DNA of 64,000 nucleotides from Cryptomeria japonica (lineage: Eukaryota; Streptophyta; Pinopsida; Cupressales; Cupressaceae), in assembly GCF_030272615.1 (NCBI RefSeq), contig NC_081413.1, positions 163,833,080-163,897,079 of the forward strand, in the 5' to 3' direction. The number at the start of each line of letters is the position of its first letter. Positions within the stretch are counted from its first letter, which is position 1. The notes beneath the pieces were generated by a model. It ran no database searches and was not told the DNA's origin. It saw only the letters and a list, made by a program, of their open reading frames with translations. The position numbers and the translations under genes are program-made. Of this stretch, positions 45,301 to 56,979 are shown one piece after another.

Positions 45301-46422
45301 ATGAAAGGATGTGTGGGTCCACATGAGGCTTGGATGGGCTGAAGGTTTGGATTAGGTTGCTTGGGTAACCCAGTGGATGGGGCCAGAACCTATGAAGACC
45401 TGCCATGGTAACCATACCAGGTTGTGTGATGACACTTGTCCCCTGCGTTCACTAGTGTGTTGTTGTGTTGTCTTGATAGGAGCACTTTTGTGGAGTCGTC
45501 CTATTTCTTATACCCTTGTGAATACTTGATATCCTGCTAGACCTTGGGTTGAGATGACTTAGCTTTGTGGATGCTCTAGTGGACCTTTGTATTTGCTTCG
45601 ATCATGTTCATTTGGATCCTTTCCTATTCAAGGATCATCTATGTATTTATTTGATCGATGTGATCATTGTATATTGGTTATGTTCACCTTGATGGCAGGA
45701 TTGTAAATGATGTGAACCTTATGTATTCTTAACTTATTTTATGATCAGAGGGATCTTGTAGTTGAGTAGCCCTTTAGGGGTGAACTCCGATATCAATTTG
45801 GTGTTATGTGATGCTTATGTTCTTATGTTTCCTGTTTAGCTTTAGCATGTATGGATGGCATTATGTTAGAATGTATAGAGTGGATTAGATGAAATTAATC
45901 TTTAATGCATGTATGCAATCATTTTAATTAAATGCAATTAATTTGAATCATGAAAGAATGTAGCTTAGAATAATGGAATATATTCAATTATCGTTAAGGA
46001 AATTAGTGTGCATGGAAAGATCTCATTAGTTTATGATGAAATTAAAGTGTGTTATAGAATTAGATGCATGGCTTATATTTTAATGAAATCTTGAATGTAA
46101 GGTATGAATAAATCTTAATGGATGAACATTATCATGTGATCTATATTTTTATCTCATTGAAAGAAATTATCCTTGTTTAAAATATTATCTTATCATTAAG
46201 ATAATCAACTTATTGGATTAAGTAGCATGAGTTATGTTAAATGTGGAATTAAGTAATCACATTGGAACACCCTTTAGGTGTTAGTTGATGTCTTCCACTG
46301 TGTAATCTAAACTTTGATATTTCGTTGTACCATTGTGTTGTGTTTAACTTTAAAAAAAATTATTGCACTCTATTCTTGTGTTTTAGCTTAATCCCTTCAG
46401 GATTTGCTGGCAGGGCATTACA
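42350..46422 (-). repeat. P, 4.1-kb solo-LTR-like insertion
   Basis: TG...CA ends (TGTAGTACCC at the left, GGGCATTACA at the right) and a perfect 5-bp duplication ACACT (42345-42349 and 46423-46427). It is an inverted homologue of Q along its whole length, about 80% identical by eye where compared. There is no coding region, internal LTR pair, primer site or polypurine tract. The strand is called minus because its complement starts TGTAATGCCC like other LTRs here; that is a weak inference. A very long LTR is the best reading; a non-coding element of another kind remains possible. Confidence 0.8.
43889..43981. repeat. GGTAGC/GCTACC palindromic cluster in P
   Basis: About twelve alternating GGTAGC and GCTACC words in 93 bases, able to pair in several hairpins, followed by a C-rich run to about 44011. 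The matching place in Q holds a different GC-rich island. Confidence 0.85.
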
Positions 46423-46427
46423 ACACT

Positions 46428-47195
46428 TAAATTAATTATTCTAAATAATTAATCTAATTTCCTTGCATAATTAATTTATTAATTATACCAATCCCTATAG
46501 TTTCTCAATATTAATTAAATATAATCAATATTGTCACTATAGTCTAGTGATTTGATTTATTTAATAAATCAATCTACTTTTATTCTTCTAAAAATCCCTA
46601 AAATTAATTCTCTCTAGATCACCCCTTTAAATAATTAATTGATCCAGGTGATTCCTACAAATCACCTTTTCCTAATCCATCATTAAGCTAATGAATTCTT
46701 CTAGAAGAATCCCTAATCTCACTTATCATTATTCTTCTAATTTTTAATTCCCTCCACTCATTCTCTCTCCTAGTCAAATCCTCCTACAAATCCCATTTAT
46801 CCTAATCCCACCTAATCATTCTTTTAATCCTTCTCCTAATGAGTTTCTAGTGGCTAATCCTCATGATTAGCCACAAATTCAACTTCATGTCTCCTCACTA
46901 GCCCACCTTCCTTAAATAACCTTTTCCTAGGTCAAAATCTCACATTCCTCTAGACATCTCTTCCTCCAAGGAATTTTTTTAATTCCTCTTTATCCCCCCA
47001 GTCTCTATGATTATCCCTTTTGAGGAATTTTTAATTCCACATCCCCATCTCTCAAGAAATATTTTATTCCTTTCTCTTCCCTAGGTACATTGGGAAGTCT
47101 TCTCAATGAACCTTGAGGAGTGTGGACATAAGAAATTCCTTTAAGGCATATCTCTCGGTCTGCACACTTGTCTTGTCATCTCCTCTTGGGCCATG
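46428..47195 (+). other. LTR D segment between P and Q
   Basis: AT-rich, no gene. Recurrent AATTAATTA words at the left and pyrimidine-rich CTTCTAATC/TTCCTC words at the right. Confidence 0.6.
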
Positions 47196-47200
47196 TGTGG

Positions 47201-50200
47201 TGTAATGCCCCGCCAGGAAACCCCGAAGGGATTAAGCCATAACACAAGAATAGAGTGCAATAAATTTTTATTTTTTTTAAAGTAACAACACATAAGATGC
47301 AACAAGATATCAAAGATTCAGATTCCATAGCGGAAGACATCAACTAACACCTAAAGAGTTTCCCAACGAGATTACTTAAATTTCACAATTCACTTAACTC
47401 ACACAATTAATCCAAAAGCTGAATATCTTAATAACGAGATAATTCATAATCGGGATAATTCCTTTCAAAAGAGGGAAATATAAATCACAAGCAAAGATTC
47501 ATCATTAAGATCCATTCATAATCTTCATTCAAGCTTTTCATTTAAAATTACAAACCATACATCTAACATTCTAATACACTAGGATTTCATCATAACATAA
47601 GAGATCTTTCCAAGCATATTTAAATTCTTTAACAACAACTGAGTCTAATTCATTACTCTAAGTTACATTATTTCATATTCCAACTTATTGCATTTCAAAA
47701 GATGATTGCATACTAGCATCTACGATAAATCTCATCTAAACCACTTACGCATTCGATCAACATGGCATTCACGAAGAGCTGAATATAAGCATTTAAAGTT
47801 AATTCCATTTATCCACTTAACCATTTTAACATAAGCTAAACATACATGATAAAGCTGAATAAAGGAACATAAGAGAATACATCACATAACACCATAATGA
47901 TCTCGGAGTTCACCCCTAAAGGGCTACATCTCCGGGTCTGCTCAACTGCAAGACCCCTCTCATAATTAATAAAATTAGGAATACAAGAGGTTACACCATT
48001 ACAATCCAGCCATCAAGGTGAAATATAAACAATATACAAGCGACCGCATCGGTCAATCAATACATAAACGATCCTTGAAGAGAACAGGATCCAGCTAATC
48101 ATCATCAAGCTAATACAAAGGTCCAGGAGAGCATCCATAAAATTGAGCCATCACCACCCAAGGTCTAACATGAAACCGACACTCACAAGGGCAGAGACAA
48201 AAGGATGACTCACAAAGGTACTCCTAACAGGACAAAATGACAACACACTAGCGAACGTAGGGACAAGTGTCATCACACGACCTGGTATGGTTACCATGGC
48301 AAGTCTTCATAGGTCCCGGCCCCATACACTGGTTACCCTGGCAACCTAATTCGAGCTTCCGGCCCATCCAAGCCTCATGTGGACCCACACATCCTCTCGT
48401 GATGACAAGGATGGTAGTTTGCCATTTCAGGCCTTCTCACAGCATGTCGAATCTATGATAGCATTCATCCCATGTGTGAGGCACATTTATCTTACTTAGA
48501 GATTACATTCTAATCTACTGTTAGGTTATCACTTATTAGACTCACTTTCGACGGGTTACCCAGCAGCCACTTTGGGCACGGCCCCCAATCGAAAGCCACT
48601 TTCCCATACGACACTAGACTAAACTCAGACGAACTCAAAACCAAGGAATACACATGGTCAGACGAACGGAGTTCAAGAAGAAGAGGACAACCATTAGTCA
48701 TACACGACTCAAAGATGAACACTTACTGACGGTACTCTAACTAGAGACCGGACATCTAAGGTTAACCACGAAACATCATACGACTCACACATAGAGGATA
48801 TGATCAAAACGACACTACCACAATACAACAGTCACCTCGGAATCGAGGACTGAAACAGGTACCCCAAGGCAATCCATACGATAGGGTCCTACTAAACAAA
48901 GCAAAACATGCCATTTCATAATTAAGGGCGAATACAGAAATTAAACTCGCAAGGCAATAATCAGAAAAGACAATATTTCCTCAAATTGATTTAATCATTA
49001 CAAGTCGATCAAGTTTTCTACAAGATCTAAATCAGCTTACAGTTATCTACATCTTCTAGGATAGGTTGTTCTTGGTCTTCTAACTCCTAAGGTTCAAAGC
49101 ATCGAACAGGCAAATTAAGCCATAATGAGTTTTTAACCAATTCATATTAATAAATCTCAGACAACCATTAATCAACTAAAATAAGATATTTAATCTCCAA
49201 CAAAACATCATTAACATACTGGTCTAAAATCAATCTATACAGATTCATAATTTTCAATTCCAGATGCACTATATGGATTACGGAAATAAAAATGCAGAAA
49301 GAGAATCTAAATGGAGATAATCATTTCCAAGCATATCGTTTCAATTTCTAACGGTAAATATTTCACTTACTTTTCAATTGCGAAAATTCACAGTTGTAGA
49401 ACTTAATTAGAAGGGGTGCACAAATCATGAAATGAAATTGAATGATTAATTCACCTATAAACCCCATTATATAATTAATCAGTATCAAGTTATCATTTAT
49501 CCTGAAGATGCAACCTTAATCGTAATTACAATTCTGATTATAACTTAACATTAAAACAACTTACCTTCAATAATATTAAATATTAAATGCATTTTTTTTT
49601 GATACAAAAAAAAAATACATATAAAAAAATAACATCTTAAAAACTAATTTCCAAAGGAAAATGCATTATGAAACGGCTAGGGCGGGCCCTGCCCTAACCC
49701 TAGCCGCAGGGTAAACTTTGTGTAGGCGGCGCCACGGTGGTGCCCACAAGTGCCGCGGTGCCCTACGGCCACCGCCGTGAGCTGCAGGCACTGCGCATAG
49801 TGAGCGGCGGTATAAAGGGGGACGTGCGAGGGTAAGAACGAATGGGGTGCGAGTGGGGGAGGGGAGGAGGAGTGGGTGGAGCTCCGCTCCCCGCCCTCCA
49901 CCCCAAACAAAGGTTTCGCTAAAACTCAATTCACCCAGCTCGGCTTTTTAATAAAACATTTTGATTAAAACACGCACAGTCCGTTTCCATTAACAAAAAC
50001 CCCAATGCACAGTTCGAATAAAATATATTTTCTATATACACAGTCTGAAAACTAAAACAAACGCCCATCACCAAATTTGATAAGCAATTTCGATTCAATG
50101 AAAATTCGATTTAAAAGGGACTGGTTCGGTATCAAGTTCTTGGGTGATTTTCCTCCTTCCAAATAACAAAGGGATTCAAACCCCCAAATAGCAATGATGA

Positions 50201-51295
50201 AAACACATCTCAAAACCAAAATTTCCAGCCAATTCAAATGGACAATCACATTGATTTTCAATAACAAATTCAGAATCCTACCTTAATACGCAATCCTGGA
50301 ATGGCTGAAGGAGAGCCCACCTGCCAGATCCAGCATCATTCCTTCCCAAAACCTCTAAAATTTCTTTCCAACCAAAATCTTCTCCAAAAATGTCCATCCC
50401 TCCAAATTTCCCCAAATTTGGGTTATATGGAAGAGTTGACCCAAAAATTTCTATTTTTGGAATTAAAAATTTTATTTACAAATAATTCTCCAAATTTAAT
50501 ACTTTCTAACTATAGCAACCAATTGACTTGCCTTTTCAATCAAAAATCGATTTCCTCAATTAATACGATTTAACCTTTCAAATTTTAAAAGCCAACAGAA
50601 TGCAATTAGAATCTATTGAAATTTAAATACAAAACTTCTTTTCATCAGCATATATATAATGCATTTAATAATCAAAATCAGTCATTTAATCAAATTCCCT
50701 CCCAATTCAAAACAAGCAATACAATATCAACGAAAATTGCATAACGAATTCCCGATTAATTTAATCCATTAATCTTCAATGCACAATGCATATTTAATCA
50801 AGATAATTACTAAGGACTAATTAATCAAATTAACCAAACACACCAAGCACGCAAAACGAGAAGGTCAACCAAACAGACGACTCGCAAACCCAAACAAAAA
50901 AAAAGGGATTACCGACGACGACTGACGATGCTCACTTGAGCATGACTAAGGTCAACCAGGGTCTCATGACCACCTAATCCAACTCTAAGGATTAAAAATG
51001 GTATGCTCAAACCTGCAAAACCAGGTGAAGACGAACCTCACACTCATGCGGTGTTGTACCTGAAATTTCCTGCAACCAAAGAACATACGTGCATACATAT
51101 ATAATAACTTAATGAGAGCATTAGTCTGATACTAAAATCACGAGATAGGAACACTGAATAACTTGCATACAACTAGTGAGAAAACCACATCAATAGCTAT
51201 GCGTTAAATCAACATCTGACTATAATCATAATATTACGATAAACTAATCAAGATTAAACCAAGGTTAGAAATAGACTAGGGTAGGGGTACTACAT
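47201..51295 (+). repeat. Q, 4.1-kb solo-LTR-like insertion, inverted relative to P
   Basis: Starts TGTAATGCCC, ends GGTACTACA, flanked by a perfect TGTGG duplication (47196-47200 and 51296-51300). Homologous to P in reverse orientation. The only likely promoter sign is TATAAAGG at 49811 inside a GC- and CpG-rich island (49675-49920). No coding region is supported; open frames in the island follow from its high GC. Confidence 0.82.
49675..49920 (+). promoter_or_regulatory. CpG-rich island with TATA box in Q
   Basis: Dense in CpG and GGCGGC/GCCGCG words, in sharp contrast to the AT-rich surroundings, with TATAAAGG at 49811-49818. Its place in the LTR fits a U3 promoter. This function is inferred from composition and the TATA word only. 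Confidence 0.45.
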
Positions 51296-51732
51296 GTGGG
51301 CTTACATGCAATCCTGACCCTTCATCTTGGATCAATCCTAGCCCTCCATTTATTCTCCTCTTCTCCTATAAATTGAGGAATCCATCCCCTTATTTCACAT
51401 CTCCAAGTTATCTAAGTTTATACTATCCAATTGAGTCTAAGAAATCATCCATAGCACCCAAACTCTACTCAAATTTCCATTTATCCATCACTTAGCCGAA
51501 TCCCTCATCTATTCTATCTCATCATCTTGTGCAAAATCTTGGAGAGCCATCCACATTCAACAAGGGAGCCAATCCAATCAAGTCAAGGAAGGGCGCATTC
51601 TTGGCTTCATCAAAGACTCAATCCGAAGGAGAAGGTAAATATTGGCAAGGTATATATACTCTTTTTGTGTTTTTACGTGTTTTATTTGAAAATTATCATT
51701 GAATCTTGCTTTTCTTATTTTCCCCTTCATTT

Positions 51733-51749
51733 TGGCACATTAGGTGGGA
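51733..51749 (+). other. Primer binding site of element D
   Basis: TGGCACATTAGGTGGGA, three bases after the inferred LTR end; same TGGCRC start as 2171. Confidence 0.5.
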
Positions 51750-53242
51750 CCCACACCCCTAAAATTTAACCTTTTTTGGACTTTTTGTGAGTTCTTTGAT
51801 CACAGGTATTGGAACAATGCGAGCGGCTGCAAATCGGCGCGAGTGTTATGGGTTTAGTGCGAGCGATGAGAGTTTTAGCACGTGTGTACGCACTTTAGCA
51901 CAAGGGTTCATAATTTAAATTTTTAACCTGCCTTTTCTGTAGGATCCTAGAACAGTGGGACCACCATTGAAAAAATGTGTCTGACAACAACATTTTCATA
52001 CTTGCTTTTAGATTAATGTTTTTGGTGTATTTTCTATTTTATTACTTAATTAGTAGCAAAAAACACTAAAAAAAGGAAAAAATCCAAGAAAAAAAATTAG
52101 TTAGTATAATTTTACAATCTTTTCATTCTAAATTTCCAGTTTAGCGCGCGCACCTAGCAAATAGCGCATACGCTTTCGTTGTTTGGTGCTCATTTTTCAA
52201 AATTTCAAATTTCTGGGTTTCTATCTTTTGTTTTTTGCTAACCTATTTTAGTGCATGCACTCACCTTTTAGTGCATTTGTCTTTACATTAGCGTGACCAC
52301 AAGTATATTCTTTTATTTTTAATTTTTTGTATAGTTTTTGTTGTTTTTAATTTTCTACCCCTTTAGCGCGTACACAGGCATTTTGGCACCTGGGCAGGTG
52401 CTTTAGCATGGGTGTCTATAGAATAGTGCGAGTGTTGTTTCTGTAGATTTTCCTTTACTAATCATAATTTTGTGAGTTTTTGCAGATTTACTCGATTGTC
52501 CAAGGCTTAAACAAAAAACTACTAATCAGATTTTCTACAGGTTGCCTAAGGAAATCAAACCAAACTTTGTGCTTGTTTAATTTTTTAGGCACTTAGTTTT
52601 AATTAGGGGGTAAAAAGCATTTTATTTTGTTTGGGAAAAATGTGGAAGTAGGAGAGTATGCTCTTGTCTATCTAGCCAATCAGAAATCTAGACCTTTAGC
52701 ACTTTTCTAGTTTGTTGTGTGCTTTCCCTTAGTGGGCCTGCCCTCTTGATTTTCTTAGGCATTGTTGAGAGGGTAATGACCCAAGTGAGTGTGGTTAGAC
52801 GTGGGCATTCTAACTCACTATAATAAATAAGCCTATTAAGACAAAAATTTTGGAGGATGAAGATATTTGAGAGTTCACTCTCATATTGGGCATTTTGTAG
52901 GGCCTTTAGGTCTCAATCACACTTGGGTGTCTACATCTTTCTTGGTACTTTGTAGGGCTATAGGCCTCAATCACACTTGCGCGACTACAAGTAGTCTTCC
53001 AACGAAAAATCCTTATTAAGAACTCTAGGATTAGAGGCCACCCAATTCACCTTCAAAAGGTGGATAATATTGTGCAAGGGAGATAGTAACTCCCCCAAGA
53101 GACTTTCCATATCATGTGCCCATTAGCATTTGGATTCGGCTAATATGGCATTGGGAATCCATTGTGTGAGAGCTAGTGGCCATATTCTAATTAATTATTG
53201 GGTGTGTACCTGAGTCAGCAAGCAAAGGTTTTCCTCCTTAGC
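51750..53242 (+). other. Leader of element D, left of element E
   Basis: No gene. Around 51810-52440 are repeated GCGAGTG, TTAGCGCG and TTTAGTGC words. From about 52640 it parallels the left element's leader at 2855-3450, with shared AGGAGAGTATGCT and CAATCAGAAATCTAGACC words. Confidence 0.6.
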
Positions 53243-53247
53243 CAATT

Positions 53248-54825
53248 TGGTGTAGGAACACCTAAGGGGCCTATAAGATCTAACATGTATATAAGGCATG
53301 GATGGATGTAATGAGGGTCATTTGAGACCTAAAACAATGTAATAAGGTATGCAAAGCCAATCTTTGTTATGGTTGAGTCAAGTTGTCTAGTTGTGTCAAA
53401 ATTGCATCAATGTTGTCAAATGAGAAAATTTATGTAATAAATTTTAATAAGGAATGGTAAGTGTCAAAATGGGGTCCATATTATGTTTTAATAATGTTCA
53501 AATCATTAGATTGAGTTTCTTCATGTTATAACCTGACAAAATGTCAAGTATTGTCAATTTCACACATTCAAATGGTGGATTACAATGGCTAGTTGGTTCT
53601 TAGGTAGTTATGGGAGTTGTTTGTGGTTTGGGGAATCAAAATGTGTTTGAAAACCTCATTCTCACATGTGGAGAGGTTTCTAGGGTTTATTTTGAAGATT
53701 GATTTTTGTAATACCAAAACTGCTGCAATAAAATTCAACATTTTCCCTACATTCATGAGTGAAATTTGAAACATATTATTGTTTTATCTCTTCATTTTGA
53801 TTTTCACTCATTTGGAAGGTTTAATCAATTGATTTGATGCATATATAGTTGATTGTCCCAAAACTAGTGTTGTAGGTGCTTGTTTGTGTTGATTTGGGAG
53901 TCAAAATGAAGTTTAGGGGCTCATTCCTCTTTATGTATTTGTTTTTTCTTGAGGAATGAGACCCTAATGGTGTATTATATACTAACATTCATGTAAAAGT
54001 GTAGGGATAGAGTTGGCACGAAGGGTGATCACCTTTTGAGTGCAAGTTTGTGTGTGAAAGGTGCATGAGAATGGTGGCATAGGTGTAGCAGCAGGAGTTC
54101 CACCTTAATGAGCGAGCTATTTGAGTATGGAATATGTGATTACATGCCAAATATATGGTGAATCCTGAAGGAGAAGTTCTGGAAGTGACTGGAGAGGGTA
54201 TTTTGAAGGAGCCCTAGTTTTTAGGATCTAGAAGTGAGGGTTTTGTGTCTCAAGGGGTAGATGAGTGTGGAAACCCCTAAAACCTTGAAAATAATTTGTT
54301 TTAGAACATTTAATAAGAATTTTTGAGGCTCTATAGTTTTGGAGTTGAGTTTGCAATAGGGTTCCTTTGTAAAAGTGGCCTAATTAGGCCTAAAAGTGTA
54401 GTAGCAAGGTTTTGGTCCATACTGTTGGTCCAAAGGAGTCATATATTAGTTTGATATATGTTATTTTAATCTCAAAAGGGTATCCAAAAAGGTAATTTAT
54501 TTTAAAATTTATTTGGGAAAGTTTTGAGTAAAGGTCAAATTACTCGCTGAACAGGACTATTAGGATTAAGCCTAGATAGTACTCGAGTAAGGGATTGTTG
54601 ATGAACTAGTCAAGTAGGTGGGTGAAACCTATTGGAACATTATTAATAGGGAATTTTGAGACCCTAGAAGGTATAGGATTAAACCTTTGAATTTGAGGCC
54701 TAAGTTTGAGTACCTTGGTGAAGCCTAGAGAAGGAAGAAGGTTAGTAAACCTTGTTGGTAAAAAGCCATAGTTGAATCCATCTGGTTTTGATTATTTCTT
54801 GGATGGACCAGATACCTCTACATCA
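53248..54825 (+). repeat. 5' LTR of element E
   Basis: TGGTGTAGGAACACC...CATCA, 1578 bp, collinear with 56980-58620. The start at TGG is chosen because the 3' copy's polypurine tract ends right before the same TGGTG word. Confidence 0.85.
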
Positions 54826-54828
54826 TAT

Positions 54829-54840
54829 TGGTATCAGATC
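54829..54840 (+). other. Primer binding site of element E
   Basis: TGGTATCAGATC, three bases after the LTR, a near match to the initiator-Met tRNA site TGGTATCAGAGC. Confidence 0.8.
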
Positions 54841-54899
54841 TCAGATAGTAGATCTTTGTCAAGTGGATTGGTGTTGAGAGTTGAAACAAGGAGTAAAGG

Positions 54900-55967
54900 A
54901 TGCCTCCTAAATGACAAATGGCTAGGGAGATGCAAGAGTTAAGGGAAACCCTTGAAATGGAAAAGAGAGAAAGAAGGGAGCAAGAAGAAGCTAGAGATAG
55001 GGAGGAAAGACAAATGAGGAGAGACAATGCAACATTGCAAGCAAGGTTAGAAGCCTTGGAGAGAGGATCTAGAAGAGGGCCACAAAGAGAGAATGTGGAA
55101 GAAGATGCTAAAGGAAATGATGGAGTAGATGAGAATCATAATGAAGGGAATGGATAATGGTAATTAGACCCTAAATAAAGGAGATTGGTAAGGTTAATAA
55201 AGGTAGTGCAAGGTGGTGGAATCATAGGACACATTTACTTACCTATCTATCAAGGCAAGATGGATAGTGAAGAGGCCTTGGGGTGGTTGGATGCCCTAGA
55301 AAACTACTTTGAATTTGAAGACATGGATGAGGAGAAGAAAGTGAAGTTTGCAAAGACAAAACTTAGAGGTACTACTCTAACATGGTGGTCTAGTGTTCAG
55401 ACAGAGAGAGTGGTAAAGGATATGCCTAAGATTACCACTTGGTGTAGGATGAATACCATGGTGAAGGAACAATTTCTTCCTTCTGATTATGCAATTCAGA
55501 CAAAGAGGTTGAGACAAAATCTGAAGCAAAAGGATATGGATGTGATGACCTATACTTAGCAATTTCACAAATTGAGTATAAGAGGTGGTTTGGAAGATGA
55601 AGATGAGAAAGTGGCAAGATACCTTAATTGGCTAAGGTATAATCTTCAAGATGAAATTGGGTTGAGTATACCAAAGACACTTGGGGAGTGTTTTTAGTTG
55701 GCTATAAGGGCTGAAGAAAAGGTAAAGAGGAAGCAAGAGAGGCAAGGAGGAAGTGGTAGAGGTAATGTGAATAGATGTAGAGGCAACAAACCTACACAAG
55801 AAAGTTATAATCAAGGAGACAAGGACAAAGGGAAAGAGCCTACATCTGATCAAAGAGGAGGATACAGAGGTGGAGGTAGATGTGGGGCAAGTAGAGGATT
55901 AAGGGTGTTTATAGGAAGGTGTTTTACATGCAATGAGGTTGGGCACCCTTATTTCAAGTGTCCATAG
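54900..55967 (+). pseudogene. gag: gag of element E
   Basis: The ATG at 54900 (MPPK, then TGA where Arg is expected) starts a frame that continues to 55967 with stops near 54912, 55155-55176, 55557 and 55695. In order: a Glu/Arg-rich coiled coil (54918-55070), LPIYQGKMDSEEALGWLDAL, AKTKLRGTTLTWWSSVQ and VKEQFLPSDYAIQ (the Ty3 Gag capsid block), a Gly/Arg/Lys-rich basic stretch, and the zinc knuckle CFTCNEVGHPYFKCP near 55920. Three of the stops fit CGA-to-TGA or CAG-to-TAG changes. Confidence 0.9.
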
Positions 55968-56520
55968 ATAGAGCAGTAGAACAAGAGTAATGAGAGAAGA
56001 GTACATTTAGCACAAGAATAGGAAGAAAGTGGAAAGACCCAGGATATATACCCCGAGGTAGGAGACACATTGATGATCTAGAGAGCACCATTGAAACCTC
56101 AATATATGCCAAGGGTTTCAATTTTCAGAACTCATTGTAAAAGAAAAGGTAAGGTGTGTAATGGATAATAGATTCAGGGTGTCATGATAATTTGGTGTCA
56201 TACAAAATGGTTAATAAATTGTATTTGAAGAAATTACGTCATAGTAGACCTTATAGGGAAACATGGGTAAGAAATGAACAAAGCCTTTTGATTAAAGAAC
56301 AAGCCTATGTTTAATTCTCTATTGGGGATTACTATGATAAGGTCTTGTGTGACATAGTGCCCATGACTTATTGTCATTTCCTTTTTGGGAGGCCTTGGTA
56401 GTACTTAAGGAGAACTTTACATGATGGGTTTCACAATACTTATGTTTCTCATAAATATGGTAGAAGATTTACCTTGATTCCTTTGCAATATGATCAATCA
56501 TTTGGGTCAAATATTGTATG
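55968..56520 (+). pseudogene. Protease relic of element E
   Basis: After several stops the reading recovers FRTHCKRKGKVCN and IIDSGCHDNLVS, with the catalytic Asp-Ser-Gly near 56168. Then come KLYLKKLRHSRPY, DKVLCDIVPMTYCHFLFGRPW and LIPLQYDQS. This is the order of a gypsy protease fused to Gag. At least eight stops and frame changes interrupt it. Confidence 0.78.
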
Positions 56521-56979
56521 TTTTGGTGGAAAAGAGTGTGTGCAGGGAAAGGATTTGAAGTGCGAGTAGGTTATAGAGCAGCAACAATTTGGTTTGGATG
56601 CCTACTCAAGGGTGTAACATAGTGTAAAGGTGGGGAAAATTGAATGTCCTATTGAAGTGCAGCCTAAGGATAGGGGTAGTCCTTCAAAGCTGAATGATAT
56701 GGGGGGTCATCTATCCCTAAAAAAGATAGAAGCAATGGTGTAGCATCAATCCAAATTTGACTGTCCAAAACAGGGAAATATACACATGTTTTTGAATTCT
56801 AATGCTTGTCATGAGTTTAGTATAGGAACTAGGTGGAAGGTTGTTTCATTTCATGAGTTGTTATTGCAAAATATTCCCAATGAGGAGATAGGTTGTAGAA
56901 GACCATCTAGGAGGATGTATGACATGAGGACAAGACCCTTCTTCTCTTGGGACAAGAGACTTTTCATTGGGGGGGAGTA
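56521..56979 (+). pseudogene. Residual 3' coding end and polypurine tract of element E
   Basis: Partly open (56786-57043 is the longest stretch) with SNACHEFSIGTRWKVVSFHE and RRMYDMRTRPFF but no catalytic motif. It lies where the pol C-terminus should be and is read as the pol end left after deletion of RT to integrase. The purine run TTGGGGGGGAGTA ends at 56979 just before the 3' LTR. Confidence 0.5.

Larger units (their letters stand above)
42340..51729 (+). repeat. 5' LTR of element D, interrupted by P and Q
   Basis: Made of 42340-42349, 46428-47195 and 51301-51729 plus one copy of each target duplication. The pieces are AT-rich. Near 51365-51385 is a TATAAATTGAGGAATCC word like a promoter/transcript start. 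The end is placed at TTCA (51729) because TTTTGGCACATTAGG follows, comparable to the TTTCTGGCACCC after LTR1. Confidence 0.68.

Noticed and set aside
48510-48722. Small frame similar to one at 44985-45182 in the inverted copy
   Set aside because: Similarity follows from DNA homology of P and Q; many differences change the amino acid, so coding constraint is not indicated.
49666-49929. Two overlapping minus-strand open frames with Arg/Pro/Ala-rich products
   Set aside because: They exist only because the GC-rich island lacks stop words; composition is that of translated CpG-rich DNA and P has no counterpart.
53251-53260. Start of element E placed at TGTAGG (53251)
   Set aside because: With the start at TGGTGTAGG (53248) the polypurine tract abuts the 3' LTR and a near-perfect flanking duplication appears, so 53248 is preferred.
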